A stretch of 64,000 nt of DNA from JABCYV01 sp963696025 (lineage in GTDB: Bacteria; Acidobacteriota; Terriglobia; Terriglobales; Acidobacteriaceae): assembly GCA_963696025.1 (NCBI GenBank), contig CAVOII010000012.1, forward strand, positions 124,001 to 188,000, read 5' to 3'. Positions 16,578-25,484 of the stretch are shown piece after piece. Below the pieces are notes generated by a model. It saw nothing but the letters and a program-made list of their open reading frames with translations, did no database searches and was not told the origin of the DNA. The position numbers and the translations under genes are program-made. The stretch's first letter is position 1; each line of letters opens with the position of its first letter.

Positions 16578-17885
16578 ATGTATCTGCTTTACAGCGCGCT
16601 TCTGGCAATCGGTTTGCTGGTTAGTCTTCCCTATTGGCTGCTGCAGATGCTGCGTCACGGTAAATACCAAGAGGGGTTGAATGAGCGTCTGGGCAAACTG
16701 CCGTTGCGATTTGAACAGCAATCTGCTACGCAGACCATCTGGGTCCATGCCGTATCCGTCGGTGAGGTGCTCGCGGTTAGTAGGTTGATTGGGGAATTAC
16801 GGCGGCGCTTTCCTCAGCATCGGGTTGTACTCTCGACCACTACATCCACCGGCCAGAAACTTGCTCGTAAACGTTTCGGCGAAGAATGCGTCTTCTACTT
16901 TCCCCTCGATTTTGCTTTTGCCATACGACCTTATCTACGGACGCTTCACCCACAGATGATTGTCATCGCCGAGACCGAGTTTTGGCCCAATTTCCTGCGC
17001 CTGGCGCACGCCAGTGGAGCACGAATTGCCGTGGTGAACGCTCGAATTTCCGATCGCTCCTGGCCAGGATATCGCCGTTTCGGATTTTTGCTACCCAAAG
17101 TTCTGCGTCCCATCGATCTCTTCCTCACTCAGACTGAGGAAGACGCCCGCCGCCTGCGGAACATTGGCGCCTCGGCCGACCGCATCAAGGTTACAGGGAA
17201 TCTGAAGTTCGACGTAGCTGCGCCTTCTCCGCCACCAATCGTCGCCAGCCTGCGTGCGGCCTTCCACCAGGCGGAAGCCGGCCCCGTTCTCGTCTGTGGC
17301 AGCACGGTGGAAGGTGAAGAACCGTTGCTGCTGCGGGCCTTTGAGAATGTGCTCGCCAGCCATCCCCGCGCACTGATGATTCTCGCGCCCCGCCGGCCGG
17401 AACGCTTTGCTCAAGTCGCGAAGTTACTGGAACAGCTAGGTATCCGTTTTTGGCGCCGTTCTCTGTGGAACGGCGATCCGGTTTCGGGCGGAGTCTTTCT
17501 GATCGACTCAATCGGCGAGCTGGCTTCACTCTATAGTTTGGGAGACGTCGCCTTCGTGGGCGGCAGTCTGGTACCGCGTGGTGGACACAATATCATCGAA
17601 CCGGCCCAATACGAAGTGCCCATCATTTTGGGTAATCACACGGAAAATTTTCGCGACGTTGTAAGACTGTTTCAAAGCCGGGACGCTGTGCGCGTTGTTG
17701 GTCCGGCTGAGTTTCCACTCGTGCTTATGGATCTGCTATCTAATGAAGCTGAGCGAGTCGCGCTCGGTCGCCGTGCGGCTGAGACTTTGCAGTCACAAAT
17801 GGGCGCCACAGAAAAAACACTGCAGCAGCTGGAACAATTGTTGGAACCCACGTCAAACCGGGTGGTAATGCGGACAAGTCAGTAA
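16578..17885 (+). CDS. waaA: Kdo transferase (3-deoxy-D-manno-octulosonic acid transferase)
   Basis: WaaA adds Kdo to the lipid A precursor at the inner membrane. The 435-residue protein begins with a membrane anchor (about 3-24) and continues with WVHAVSVGEVLA, TTTSTGQKLARKRFG, ETEFWPNFLR, FLTQTEEDARRLRNIGA and a C-terminal GGSLVPRGGHNIIEPA. All are conserved GT30 segments. It heads a cluster with lpxK (2 bp between genes) and the heptose genes. The length is normal. Confidence 0.96.
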   Translation: MYLLYSALLAIGLLVSLPYWLLQMLRHGKYQEGLNERLGKLPLRFEQQSATQTIWVHAVSVGEVLAVSRLIGELRRRFPQHRVVLSTTTSTGQKLARKRFGEECVFYFPLDFAFAIRPYLRTLHPQMIVIAETEFWPNFLRLAHASGARIAVVNARISDRSWPGYRRFGFLLPKVLRPIDLFLTQTEEDARRLRNIGASADRIKVTGNLKFDVAAPSPPPIVASLRAAFHQAEAGPVLVCGSTVEGEEPLLLRAFENVLASHPRALMILAPRRPERFAQVAKLLEQLGIRFWRRSLWNGDPVSGGVFLIDSIGELASLYSLGDVAFVGGSLVPRGGHNIIEPAQYEVPIILGNHTENFRDVVRLFQSRDAVRVVGPAEFPLVLMDLLSNEAERVALGRRAAETLQSQMGATEKTLQQLEQLLEPTSNRVVMRTSQ

Positions 17886-17887
17886 AC

Positions 17888-18820
17888 GTGAATCCACTGG
17901 TTTCGATTTTCGGCGCGGCCGTGCGGGGGCGCAACGCGCTCTACGACCGTGGCATATTTCGCGTCCGCAGGTTGCGCGGCCCCGTGGTCAGCATCGGCAA
18001 CCTCTCCGTCGGCGGCTCGGGCAAGACTCCGTTTGTCTTGTTGCTGGGCGAGCTATTGAAGACCCGCCATGTAAAATTCGACATTCTATCGCGCGGGTAC
18101 GGACGGCAGTCGCGAGGAGTGGCGCTAGTGGATCCCGGCGGCGCTGCCCATAACTTCGGAGATGAGCCGCTGCTCATGGCACGACGTCTCAATGTGCCCG
18201 TCATCGTTGGAGAGGATCGATACGAGGCTGGCATTCTTGCGGAAGCAAAATTCGGCCCTCAACTTCACCTCCTGGACGATGGCTTCCAGCATCGCGCTCT
18301 GGCCCGCGACTTCGATATCGTCCTTGTCACTCCTGAAGACACGCGCGATGGCCTCCTGCCCGCCGGTCGCCTGCGAGAACCGCTGAGTTCGCTGCGTCGT
18401 GCCGATGCCGTTGTGCTCACCAGCGGCTCTTCTCCTGACTCGTTTCCTCTGGATGGAAAGCTGGTTTGGCGGGCTCGCCGTGGCATTTCGCCGAAAAATG
18501 TTCCCAGCCGGCCCGTTGTATTTTGTGGTATTGCGCGACCAAAGAATTTTCTGTTGCAGCTGCGAACCGCAGCGATCGAACCAGCGGCGGAGGCTTTCTT
18601 TCGTGACCACCACTCCTACACCGCACAGGACGTCCGTGATTTGCAACAACTGCGTCGGCAAAGCGAAGCCGACGGCTTCGTCACCACCGAGAAGGACGCC
18701 ATCAACCTCGGCGGACATCTTGCCGCGCTAGAGCCCGTGGCGGTTGTGCCTGTGCAGATGGAATTGGCAGACGCAGATAACGCAGTGGATACCATGTTGC
18801 GCATGATCGCAGAACGATAA
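17888..18820 (+). CDS. lpxK: Tetraacyldisaccharide 4'-kinase
   Basis: LpxK phosphorylates the 4'-position of the lipid A disaccharide. The 310-residue protein has the P-loop GNLSVGGSGKTPFV (about 36-49), LSRGYGR, GDEPLLMARR and LLDDGFQHRAL with DIVLV. The start is GTG 17888, two bases after the waaA stop, so translation is probably coupled. N-terminal anchoring helices seen in longer LpxK proteins are mostly absent, but the catalytic part is complete. Confidence 0.95.
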   Translation: MNPLVSIFGAAVRGRNALYDRGIFRVRRLRGPVVSIGNLSVGGSGKTPFVLLLGELLKTRHVKFDILSRGYGRQSRGVALVDPGGAAHNFGDEPLLMARRLNVPVIVGEDRYEAGILAEAKFGPQLHLLDDGFQHRALARDFDIVLVTPEDTRDGLLPAGRLREPLSSLRRADAVVLTSGSSPDSFPLDGKLVWRARRGISPKNVPSRPVVFCGIARPKNFLLQLRTAAIEPAAEAFFRDHHSYTAQDVRDLQQLRRQSEADGFVTTEKDAINLGGHLAALEPVAVVPVQMELADADNAVDTMLRMIAER

Positions 18821-18851
18821 GGACCAGCCATGAGAAAATCTCCTTTGCTTA

Positions 18852-19886
18852 ATGACTAAGCATCCCAAAGAGTCTGATCGGCTGCGGAAGATCGTCGAAT
18901 CGTTCCCCAAGGTAACGATCACGGTTGTCGGCGACCTGGTAGCCGATGAATTCGTTTTCGGCGAGATTTCGCGCGTCTCACGCGAGGCCCCGGTCTTGAT
19001 CCTCAAACATCGCGAGCGCAGCGTTTCACCGGGTGGCGGAGCCAACGCGATCAGCAACCTTGCCGACCTGGGCGTGAATGTACTGCCCGTGGGCGTGGTT
19101 GGCGACGATGAGCCCGGGCGCTTGCTCCTCAAAAGCTTCCGCCACAAGCACATTCCGGTGGTTGGTGTGCTGAAAGACAAAAGTTACAGTACCGTAACTA
19201 AGACCCGCATTCTTGCCGGCATGGCGCACACGGCAAGGCAACAAGTGGTGCGAGTGGATCGCGAGCCCGACGCCGAGCCGAATCAACATCTCAAGCGCGA
19301 ACTGGTATTGGCGGCACGCGAGTATGCCCGGGCTTCGGATGCGCTGCTCATTTCAGATTACGGCTACGGCGCCGCCACGCCAGCGATTCTGAATGCCATC
19401 CGATATCGCAGCGGACTGGATGGAGTACCCGTAGTCTTGGATTCTCGTTACCGCATGCTGCAATATTCCGGCGTCACCGCGGCCACACCGAATGAGCCGG
19501 AGGTCGAGGACGCGCTCGCGGTCCGTATCGGCCATGATTGGACCCAGTTATGCTCGGCCGCCGACCAGATTATCTCGCGCATGAAGCTGCAGTCGCTTGT
19601 GATCACGCGTGGACGGGACGGAATGGTGGCCTTCACGCGCCGCCACAAACCGATTGATATTCCGATTTTTGGTTCGGACCAGGTGACCGACGTGACTGGC
19701 GCCGGTGATACGGTTATCGCCACCTTCACAGCGGCCCTGGCAGCCGGTGCCAGCACTGAAGAGGCCGCCCACCTGGCCAACTATGCGGGCGGCATCGTGG
19801 TCATGAAGCGCGGCACTGCTACCGTATCTCAGCAAGAGTTGTTACATGCCATCGCTCAGGTTCCGCCCGTGACTCGATCTCATTAG
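18852..19886 (+). CDS. rfaE1: D-glycero-beta-D-manno-heptose-7-phosphate kinase (RfaE domain I)
   Basis: This 344-residue PfkB-family kinase makes heptose 1,7-bisphosphate for ADP-heptose synthesis. VVGDLVADEFVFGEISRVSREAP and SPGGGANAISNLADLG form the sugar site, and TDVTGAGDTVIATF is the PfkB anion hole with the catalytic Asp. In Escherichia coli this domain is fused to the adenylyltransferase as HldE. Here the two are separate adjacent genes, a common arrangement outside Gammaproteobacteria. The next gene starts 9 bp later. Confidence 0.93.
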   Translation: MTKHPKESDRLRKIVESFPKVTITVVGDLVADEFVFGEISRVSREAPVLILKHRERSVSPGGGANAISNLADLGVNVLPVGVVGDDEPGRLLLKSFRHKHIPVVGVLKDKSYSTVTKTRILAGMAHTARQQVVRVDREPDAEPNQHLKRELVLAAREYARASDALLISDYGYGAATPAILNAIRYRSGLDGVPVVLDSRYRMLQYSGVTAATPNEPEVEDALAVRIGHDWTQLCSAADQIISRMKLQSLVITRGRDGMVAFTRRHKPIDIPIFGSDQVTDVTGAGDTVIATFTAALAAGASTEEAAHLANYAGGIVVMKRGTATVSQQELLHAIAQVPPVTRSH

Positions 19887-19895
19887 AGAACGTGA

Positions 19896-20411
19896 GTGTA
19901 TTTTACGAAGAACGTGCAGACATACCCCACGACGCGAAAAATTATCAATCGGAAGGAACTTCGTCAGTGCGTTGCCGAATGGCGCCAGGCCGGCGAATCA
20001 ATCACTCTGGCCAACGGCACTTTCGATTTGCTTCACGTCGGCCATGTTCGTTATTTACATGCGGCGAAGCAACTAGGTGGACGGTTAGTCGTTGCAGTCA
20101 ACGGTGATGAGTCGGTGCGCGCGCTCAAAGGCGCGGGCCGTCCACTGATGCCTGAGGGCGAGCGCGCCGAAATCCTGGCAGCGCTGGCTGACGTCGACGC
20201 GGTTGTGGTCTTTTCCGAGCGCGATGTGCGCGCGCTGATCCGTGAGATTCGCCCTGAGATTCACGCCAAGGGCATGGACTATAGCGCTGCCACTGTCCCA
20301 GAACGCGACGTGGTACTCGAATGCGGCGGCCGGGTGGAAATCGTTGGCGATCCGAAGGACCACTCGACGAGCGAGATCATTCGTTCACGGCTGGGGCCGC
20401 CTCGCTCGTGA
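19896..20411 (+). CDS. rfaE2: D-glycero-beta-D-manno-heptose 1-phosphate adenylyltransferase (RfaE domain II)
   Basis: The 171-residue nucleotidyltransferase makes ADP-D,D-heptose. It shows LANGTFDLLHVGHVRYLHAAK (HxGH adenylation motif, about 38-58) and VVVAVNGDESVR, followed by DYSAATVPERDVV and HSTSEII near the end. The GTG at 19896 is used. The stop overlaps the GTG start of the heptosyltransferase (GTGA at 20408-20411). It supplies the activated heptose used by that neighbour. Confidence 0.93.
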   Translation: MYFTKNVQTYPTTRKIINRKELRQCVAEWRQAGESITLANGTFDLLHVGHVRYLHAAKQLGGRLVVAVNGDESVRALKGAGRPLMPEGERAEILAALADVDAVVVFSERDVRALIREIRPEIHAKGMDYSAATVPERDVVLECGGRVEIVGDPKDHSTSEIIRSRLGPPRS

Positions 20412-21526
20412 GCCTGAACCCGCCGGTCACGAACTCTGAGGAAAGGACCGTCGCTCCAGTCAACATCGAGCGCTTGCTGATCGTGCGGCTCGGCGCCATG
20501 GGCGACATCATCCACACCCTTCCTGCCGCAACCGCGCTGCGCCAAGCGCTCCCCGAGGCGGTCTTCGGCTGGTTGATCGAGGAGCGCTGGGCCGAGTTAC
20601 TCTGCACGTTGCCCACGCCACGCTCAGGCCCACGCTCACCGCAGCGGCCGTTGGTGGATAAAGTTCACAGCGTGAATACGAAACAGTGGCGCTCTGCGCC
20701 TTTTTCCGGCCAAACCTGGGAACAGATGGCGGCGGGCTTCAGCGACCTACGGGCTGGGCATTACCAAATCGCAGTGGATTTCCAGGGAGCGGCGCGGTCG
20801 GCGCTTTTGGCGCGATGGTCGGGAACGCCTATCAGATATGGGTTCGCTCAGCCTCGCGAAAACGTGGCCAGCATGTTTTACACCCGCCAAGTGATCGCTC
20901 GAGGTGATCACATCGTCGAACAGAATCATTCTCTTGCAGAAGCGGTCGCGCGCCGACCCTTGCAAAGGCCCGGCGTGGATTTCCCGCATGACCACGCCGC
21001 GGAACAGGAATGCGACCGCCGGCTCAAAGAGAGCACTGTCGAAAAGTTTGTGCTGTTCAACCCGGGGGCGGGGTGGGGAGCTAAGCAGTGGCCAGCCGAG
21101 CGTTATGGGTCTGTCGCCCGGCAACTGGCAGACGACGGACTGAAGTCGATAATCAACTGTGGCCCCGGTGAGGAGAATGTAGTCCAATCGGTCGAAGCGG
21201 CCAGCGGAGGAGTTGCTGAGCGATTTTCGGGCTCGCTCACCCAACTGATTGCGCTCACCCGCCGGGCTTCTCTATTTATTGGCGGCGACACCGGCCCCCT
21301 GCATCTGGCCGCCGCTCTGCGCATTCCGGTAGTTGGGATCTACGGTCCCACCGATCCCGCCCGCAATGGCCCGTTCGGAACATCCAGTATTGTGTTTCGG
21401 AGTCCGTTCAGCCTCACCACACACACTCGGCGTGCGCAACCGGAGAAGGGCTTGCTCGAAATCAGTGCCGATCAGGTTGCCGACGCGGCCCGGCAGTTGA
21501 TATCAACATGGAGTTGCCGTGACTAG
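20408..21526 (+). CDS. Heptosyltransferase (GT family 9)
   Basis: The 372-residue protein transfers heptose to the LPS inner core. LIVRLGAMGDIIHTLPAATALR is the GT9 N-terminal motif, and FLNPGAGWGAKQWPAERY-like and IGGDTGPLHLAAALRIPVVGIYGPTDPARNG segments are the ADP-heptose site. GTG 20408 is chosen because it overlaps the rfaE2 stop. Earlier in-frame codons would lie deep inside rfaE2. WaaC versus WaaF cannot be decided. It overlaps the following methyltransferase by 8 bp. Confidence 0.9.
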   Translation: MSLNPPVTNSEERTVAPVNIERLLIVRLGAMGDIIHTLPAATALRQALPEAVFGWLIEERWAELLCTLPTPRSGPRSPQRPLVDKVHSVNTKQWRSAPFSGQTWEQMAAGFSDLRAGHYQIAVDFQGAARSALLARWSGTPIRYGFAQPRENVASMFYTRQVIARGDHIVEQNHSLAEAVARRPLQRPGVDFPHDHAAEQECDRRLKESTVEKFVLFNPGAGWGAKQWPAERYGSVARQLADDGLKSIINCGPGEENVVQSVEAASGGVAERFSGSLTQLIALTRRASLFIGGDTGPLHLAAALRIPVVGIYGPTDPARNGPFGTSSIVFRSPFSLTTHTRRAQPEKGLLEISADQVADAARQLISTWSCRD

Positions 21527-22073
21527 CTGGTCAATCATCGCGCGCCGCATTCGGGTTCCGCTTGGATTCGCTTTTGCCGTAATCTTTCTCTGGTTGGCTA
21601 AGCCAACACAGATATCAATGCTCATCGGCACTACTCTCGTAGTTCCCGGCTTGGTGATTCGAGCCTTGGCTTCCGGACACCTCCAGAAAAATGAGCTGCT
21701 CGCTACCGGCGGCCCGTACGCCTATACTCGCAATCCGCTCTATGTTGGCTCCTTGATTCTGGCGGGAGGATTCGCTCTGGCCGCCCGAAGTTGGTGGCTC
21801 GCGGGAGGAATTATTGCCTTCTTGTTTGCCATTTACTTACCAGTGATCCGCGCAGAAGAAGTGTTGCTCCGCGGACGCTTTCCTCAGTTCGAAGAATACG
21901 CCCAACACGTACCTCGCCTATTACCTCGCCTGACTGCCTTTGGAAATTCCGGCAGATTTTCATGGGACTTGTATTGGAAGCACCGCGAATACAATGCGGC
22001 CTTAGGATCTATCGCGATGATGGCAGCATTAGCGGCCAAGCGGTTTTGGATTTCCCGCTGGCCGCTTATTTAA
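21519..22073 (+). CDS. Isoprenylcysteine/phospholipid methyltransferase-like membrane protein
   Basis: The 184-residue protein has four or five hydrophobic helices and the ICMT/PEMT SAM-binding signature: LLATGGPYAYTRNPLYVGSL (about 61-80), then the C-terminal RAEEVLLRGRFPQFEEYAQHVPRLLP. Such enzymes methylate lipids or prenylated targets in the membrane. GTG 21519 overlaps the heptosyltransferase, which makes it the last gene of the lipopolysaccharide operon. The substrate is unknown. Confidence 0.8.
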   Translation: MTSWSIIARRIRVPLGFAFAVIFLWLAKPTQISMLIGTTLVVPGLVIRALASGHLQKNELLATGGPYAYTRNPLYVGSLILAGGFALAARSWWLAGGIIAFLFAIYLPVIRAEEVLLRGRFPQFEEYAQHVPRLLPRLTAFGNSGRFSWDLYWKHREYNAALGSIAMMAALAAKRFWISRWPLI

Positions 22074-22076
22074 TCT

Positions 22077-23687
22077 CTATTTTCCCGCCACCACCATTTT
22101 CCGGCTGAGCTTGAGTTCGGGACGCACCGAATTGGATCCGTCACACAGCTTCAATACCTGCGAGTAGTAAGTATTACCTTTCTCAGTGTTTCCCGACATT
22201 TCCGCCGCCTGAGCAGCCCCATACACTCCATTGAAGCGGTTGGGATTGAACTTCAGGTCTGCCTCATATTCGGTAAGCGCCTGCTCCGGGCGCTTGATTT
22301 CGAGTAGCAGGTCAGCCAGCATTTCCCGCGCGGGAACGCCTATAGGCTCATCGCCAATGGCTTCTTCTCTCTCCGCCAGGGCCCGCAGACTGGCGATGGC
22401 TTCCTCGTCTTTGCCTTCGCCGTGAGCAATCCAGGCGCCAGCTTCCCGCCGGGCGTCATCTACCATGCCGGCATAAAGAGTTTTCTTTTTTTCCAACATT
22501 TCTTTGTGGATGCTTTCCATCTCCGCAACGGCCTTGCGGGCATCGGCCGCGTTTCCGCTGCGGGCTGCCCCGATGGCCCGCGCCCAATAGGTAATGGCCC
22601 TGTCTCCCGAATCTGCAGCTGGCGCCGGCGTCAAAGCGGCAGCCTCCGCCCAATGATGCAGCTCAAGCGCATAAATCGCGGGAAACTTCGAAAGCGCGTA
22701 AGCCCGCAGATCATAACCATATTCGTGGATGTCTTTTGTGGGCGGCATCGCTTGCACTTCTTCAATCACGCGCTGGGCCTCGACTTCGCGTCCGCTTTGC
22801 AGGTATGCGTAGACCAGAAAATCCATGGCGTGAAACTGATGCGATTCGCCTCCCATATGCATCGCCACCGTCTTTCTCGTTGCCGCAATCGAAGCCAGGT
22901 TGGAATCGATGTCGTCCTGCCAAAGTCCCAACCGGGCAAAAATGTGAGACGGCATATGCAGCGCGTGCGGCGACGAGGGGGCAATCTGCGCATAGCGTCG
23001 CGCCGCCGGCAACCCTAGTTCGGCCAATCGCGGCTTGTCGTAACTGTGAATCAGGTAGTGAGCCACGCCGGGTTGGTCCGGCTCCGTTGCGAATAACTTT
23101 TCGAGGACCGCAGCGGCTTTTTTCCGATTGGCAAATGTGGTGTCGTTATCCGGCTCGGATGCGAGCAGCGACAATGCATAAAACGCAGCTGCCTCGCGGT
23201 CATCCCGATAGCGCTGATGCACGTGTTCCATCGCCTTGGCGTAGGCGTTGGCCCGGACATCATATTTCTGCTCGCCGGCATAGAAGCTTCCCATTGCCGC
23301 GATGTAGTCCCGTTCGCGATCAGTCTTGGGATGCAGCGACTTCGCCTGCTTCACTTCTGCTGCGCCGCGCTGGATAGTGGCCGCATCCGGCCGGTTCCAC
23401 AACTGATGCCAGATGCTCATGGCCACTCCCCAATGCGCCATGGCACAGGAACGATCGCCTTTCCCAATCTGCGTAAATTGCTTCTCCGCTTCCTCGTACC
23501 AGAACGAATGCAGCAGCGCCACGCCGCGCTCAAACGGCTTCTGCAGGGAAGGCGCGCAGGAGACGGGAAAGTGAACCGTCCCGAGCTGTTGCGGACTTAA
23601 GTCCTCATGATGCTGACCTTCATCAGCCGCCAACACTGGGCTAGCGAGCAGCAACAAACTTGCAAGCAACAACTCACGGCGCTTCAT
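22077..23687 (-). CDS. Secreted TPR-repeat protein
   Basis: The 536-residue protein has a signal peptide (RRELLLASLLLLASPVLAAD). It then has a series of helical hairpin repeats: RGVALLHSFWYEEAEKQF and CAMAHWGVAMSIWHQLW, a long middle with HALHMPSHIFARLGLW, and late PEQALTEYEADLKFNPNR typical of TPRs. ATG 23687 follows GGAGAG; the upstream in-frame ATG at 23738 would precede the signal peptide. This architecture is common in Acidobacteria but has no assigned role. It converges with the methyltransferase (3-bp gap). Confidence 0.8.
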   Translation of the reverse strand: MKRRELLLASLLLLASPVLAADEGQHHEDLSPQQLGTVHFPVSCAPSLQKPFERGVALLHSFWYEEAEKQFTQIGKGDRSCAMAHWGVAMSIWHQLWNRPDAATIQRGAAEVKQAKSLHPKTDRERDYIAAMGSFYAGEQKYDVRANAYAKAMEHVHQRYRDDREAAAFYALSLLASEPDNDTTFANRKKAAAVLEKLFATEPDQPGVAHYLIHSYDKPRLAELGLPAARRYAQIAPSSPHALHMPSHIFARLGLWQDDIDSNLASIAATRKTVAMHMGGESHQFHAMDFLVYAYLQSGREVEAQRVIEEVQAMPPTKDIHEYGYDLRAYALSKFPAIYALELHHWAEAAALTPAPAADSGDRAITYWARAIGAARSGNAADARKAVAEMESIHKEMLEKKKTLYAGMVDDARREAGAWIAHGEGKDEEAIASLRALAEREEAIGDEPIGVPAREMLADLLLEIKRPEQALTEYEADLKFNPNRFNGVYGAAQAAEMSGNTEKGNTYYSQVLKLCDGSNSVRPELKLSRKMVVAGK

Positions 23688-23839
23688 GGAAGTTCTCTCC
23701 GTGGAGAAAAGTCTAGCCTGCAGAGGTGGAGCGGTCAACGCGAGACGGGAGGAGCGTTTGTAATCCCACCCCTGCGCAATAACCGCGCAAGAGTGGGATA
23801 TTCACATCGTTTTTGCTTCTGACCACTCAGCCACGCACG

Positions 23840-24313
23840 TTATTCCTCGTGATCGAGAGGCCGGCCATCAGGACCGACTTGGACTTCGGACTTCTTACCA
23901 TTGGTCATTACTTTCGCTTCGTAAGCCACGAGTCTATTGTTCTTGGTGATGGATTCGACTTTGATCACTTTGCCGCTCCCCGCTTTGGCTTGCAGTCCAT
24001 CTCGAACCACAGAGGGAAGTGATTCCATTGCGACTTGTTCTTCCACTTCCACGATAGTTCCATTAGCGTCCATCAAGATGTTCTTCTTGTGACCGTCGAC
24101 CATGAGCTTGACTTCATAGAGTTTCTGGCCGTTTTCAATTTCTTCAGAAAAGCCTCGAATGGTTGCTCTCTGACTCTGAGCCGCAACCATTTTTTCGACC
24201 GCGGGGGGCAGACTCGACCGTTCGATCTTCTTTTCCTGTTCCTCTGCGAGGGACTGCAATGCACAGGACAGAACGACGGTGAGAGCGATAGCAGTAATTC
24301 GGCGAGAGGTCAT
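23840..24313 (-). CDS. Secreted PepSY-like protein
   Basis: The 157-residue protein carries a signal peptide (about 1-23, LSCALQSLAEE). Two PepSY-like repeats follow: VEKMVAAQSQRATIRGFSEE leading to YEVKLMVDGHKKNILMDANG, then VRDGLQAKAGSGKVIKVES leading to YEAKVMTNGKKSEVQVGPDG. PepSY-like domains bind or inhibit secreted enzymes or act as small adaptors. GGAG lies upstream of ATG 24313. It stands alone between the TPR gene and tRNA-Arg. Confidence 0.75.
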   Translation of the reverse strand: MTSRRITAIALTVVLSCALQSLAEEQEKKIERSSLPPAVEKMVAAQSQRATIRGFSEEIENGQKLYEVKLMVDGHKKNILMDANGTIVEVEEQVAMESLPSVVRDGLQAKAGSGKVIKVESITKNNRLVAYEAKVMTNGKKSEVQVGPDGRPLDHEE

Positions 24314-24487
24314 TGCTTTCTCCTTTTTGGGACCATCAGATGCAGGGACGATCTTTCGCGCATCAGTCCAGCAAAGGAAGCATAGTCAAGGAAAACTTAA
24401 CGGAACCTGAAGGGAACGTAAGAAGTGAAGACGGAGAAAAGCTTCCGTTTTTCAGTCGAGAACTGCAGCTCTCTCTTACTTGAAGAA

Positions 24488-24564
24488 TGGCGACCCCGGA
24501 GGGAGTCGAACCCCCAACCCTCAGATCCGAAGTCTGATGCTCTATCCAGTTGAGCTACGGGGCC
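24488..24564 (-). tRNA. tRNA-Arg (anticodon TCG)
   Basis: Read on the minus strand, the acceptor GGCCCCG pairs with CGGGGTC, with discriminator G and an encoded CCA (24490-24488). The anticodon arm TCAGA-CTTCGGA-TCTGA gives anticodon TCG. The T arm GGGGG-TTCGACT-CCCTC contains the normal TTCGA loop, with one mismatched or wobble pair likely. It reads CGA and other CGN arginine codons. Confidence 0.96.
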
Positions 24565-24649
24565 GCGCTCTTCGAACTCTAGCACGCTTTAACGGGCAGA
24601 AACAAAATCTCGATTGGAAGTGGAGAGAAATTGGAAATCGATGTTTCCC

Positions 24650-24907
24650 TTACTGTATCCGGAAACGTTCGTTCATCAGCCGCTGCAGGCGCGGCCGATA
24701 GAGGATATCGTAGGCAAATTCCTTGTCAGGAAACATAGCCAGCGCTGCCCGTTTGGCGCCTGCCACCAGCTCTGAGGCTTCTTCCACCGTGAGGTTCGGG
24801 TCTTGGCCAATAACTGACATCACCATGCTGATCATGACCTGCAGGCGGCGAATCTTTTTTCCCTCCTGCTCCCCTTCACTCGGCTCAACCCGATCCCGAT
24901 TTCCCAT
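24650..24907 (-). CDS. Small conserved protein of unknown function
   Basis: The 85-residue acidic-to-neutral protein has a charged N-terminus (EPSEGEQEGKK), a helix with Met/Val (VMISMVMSVIGQDPNLTVEEA) and a second helical part ending in YDILYRPRLQRLMNERFRIQ. GGGGG lies just before the ATG. No catalytic motif is visible. It may be a small helical adaptor; nothing more can be said. Confidence 0.6.
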   Translation of the reverse strand: MGNRDRVEPSEGEQEGKKIRRLQVMISMVMSVIGQDPNLTVEEASELVAGAKRAALAMFPDKEFAYDILYRPRLQRLMNERFRIQ

Positions 24908-25139
24908 TCAGCCCCCAAATAAAGTCTAGTACGTTCCATCCCTTAAGACGCCACGTCAATCGTTTAGATGAGCCACTGTCAGCCAGCGTTGCGCCTAATC
25001 CGTGGCCTCATTCTGCCCGGAGCACGCCTGCGACACAAATGCCTGCCGGTGCGGGACTTCGGTTACCGGCAAGCTCGGAGTTAGAATAGCTAGCGCGGCA
25101 TGCCTCCCGCTCGTTGCCGCAGGCCTGATCGGAGAAGTT

Positions 25140-25484
25140 ATGGAAAACCGTCCTGGTCGTTTCACCGATGCCCCTGCTTCCGCAGCCAAGAACACCCCGA
25201 ACCCAAACGAAAAGCTGGTGCGAGTGTTCGATGCCGAACAGGAATCCGAGGCCCTGATTGTCCGCGGCTTGCTCGAATCCGCTGGTATCGACGCGGACCT
25301 GACCTCGCTCGACGCACAGCAAGACATCCTGCCGGGGGTTGGCGGGAACGTCATCCTGGTCCGCGAGGAAGATGCCAAGGAAGCCCGCCGCGTGATCAAG
25401 GAATACCGCCGGGCGCCGGCCGACGAAACGGCGGAGTTGGACATCAGCGGCGTGGATCGTGATGATGATCCAACTGTGGCCTGA
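25140..25484 (+). CDS. DUF2007 domain protein (putative signal-transducing)
   Basis: The 114-residue protein contains a DUF2007 domain: KLVRVFDAEQESEALIVRGL, then ESAGIDADL, VILVREEDAKEARRVIKEY. This is a small ferredoxin-like alpha/beta fold that resembles PII-type regulators; its ligand is unknown. The start is ATG 25140 with GGAG; the open frame from 25002 would add an unlike N-terminus. Its 3' end overlaps the 3' end of the decayed comEC on the other strand. Confidence 0.8.
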   Translation: MENRPGRFTDAPASAAKNTPNPNEKLVRVFDAEQESEALIVRGLLESAGIDADLTSLDAQQDILPGVGGNVILVREEDAKEARRVIKEYRRAPADETAELDISGVDRDDDPTVA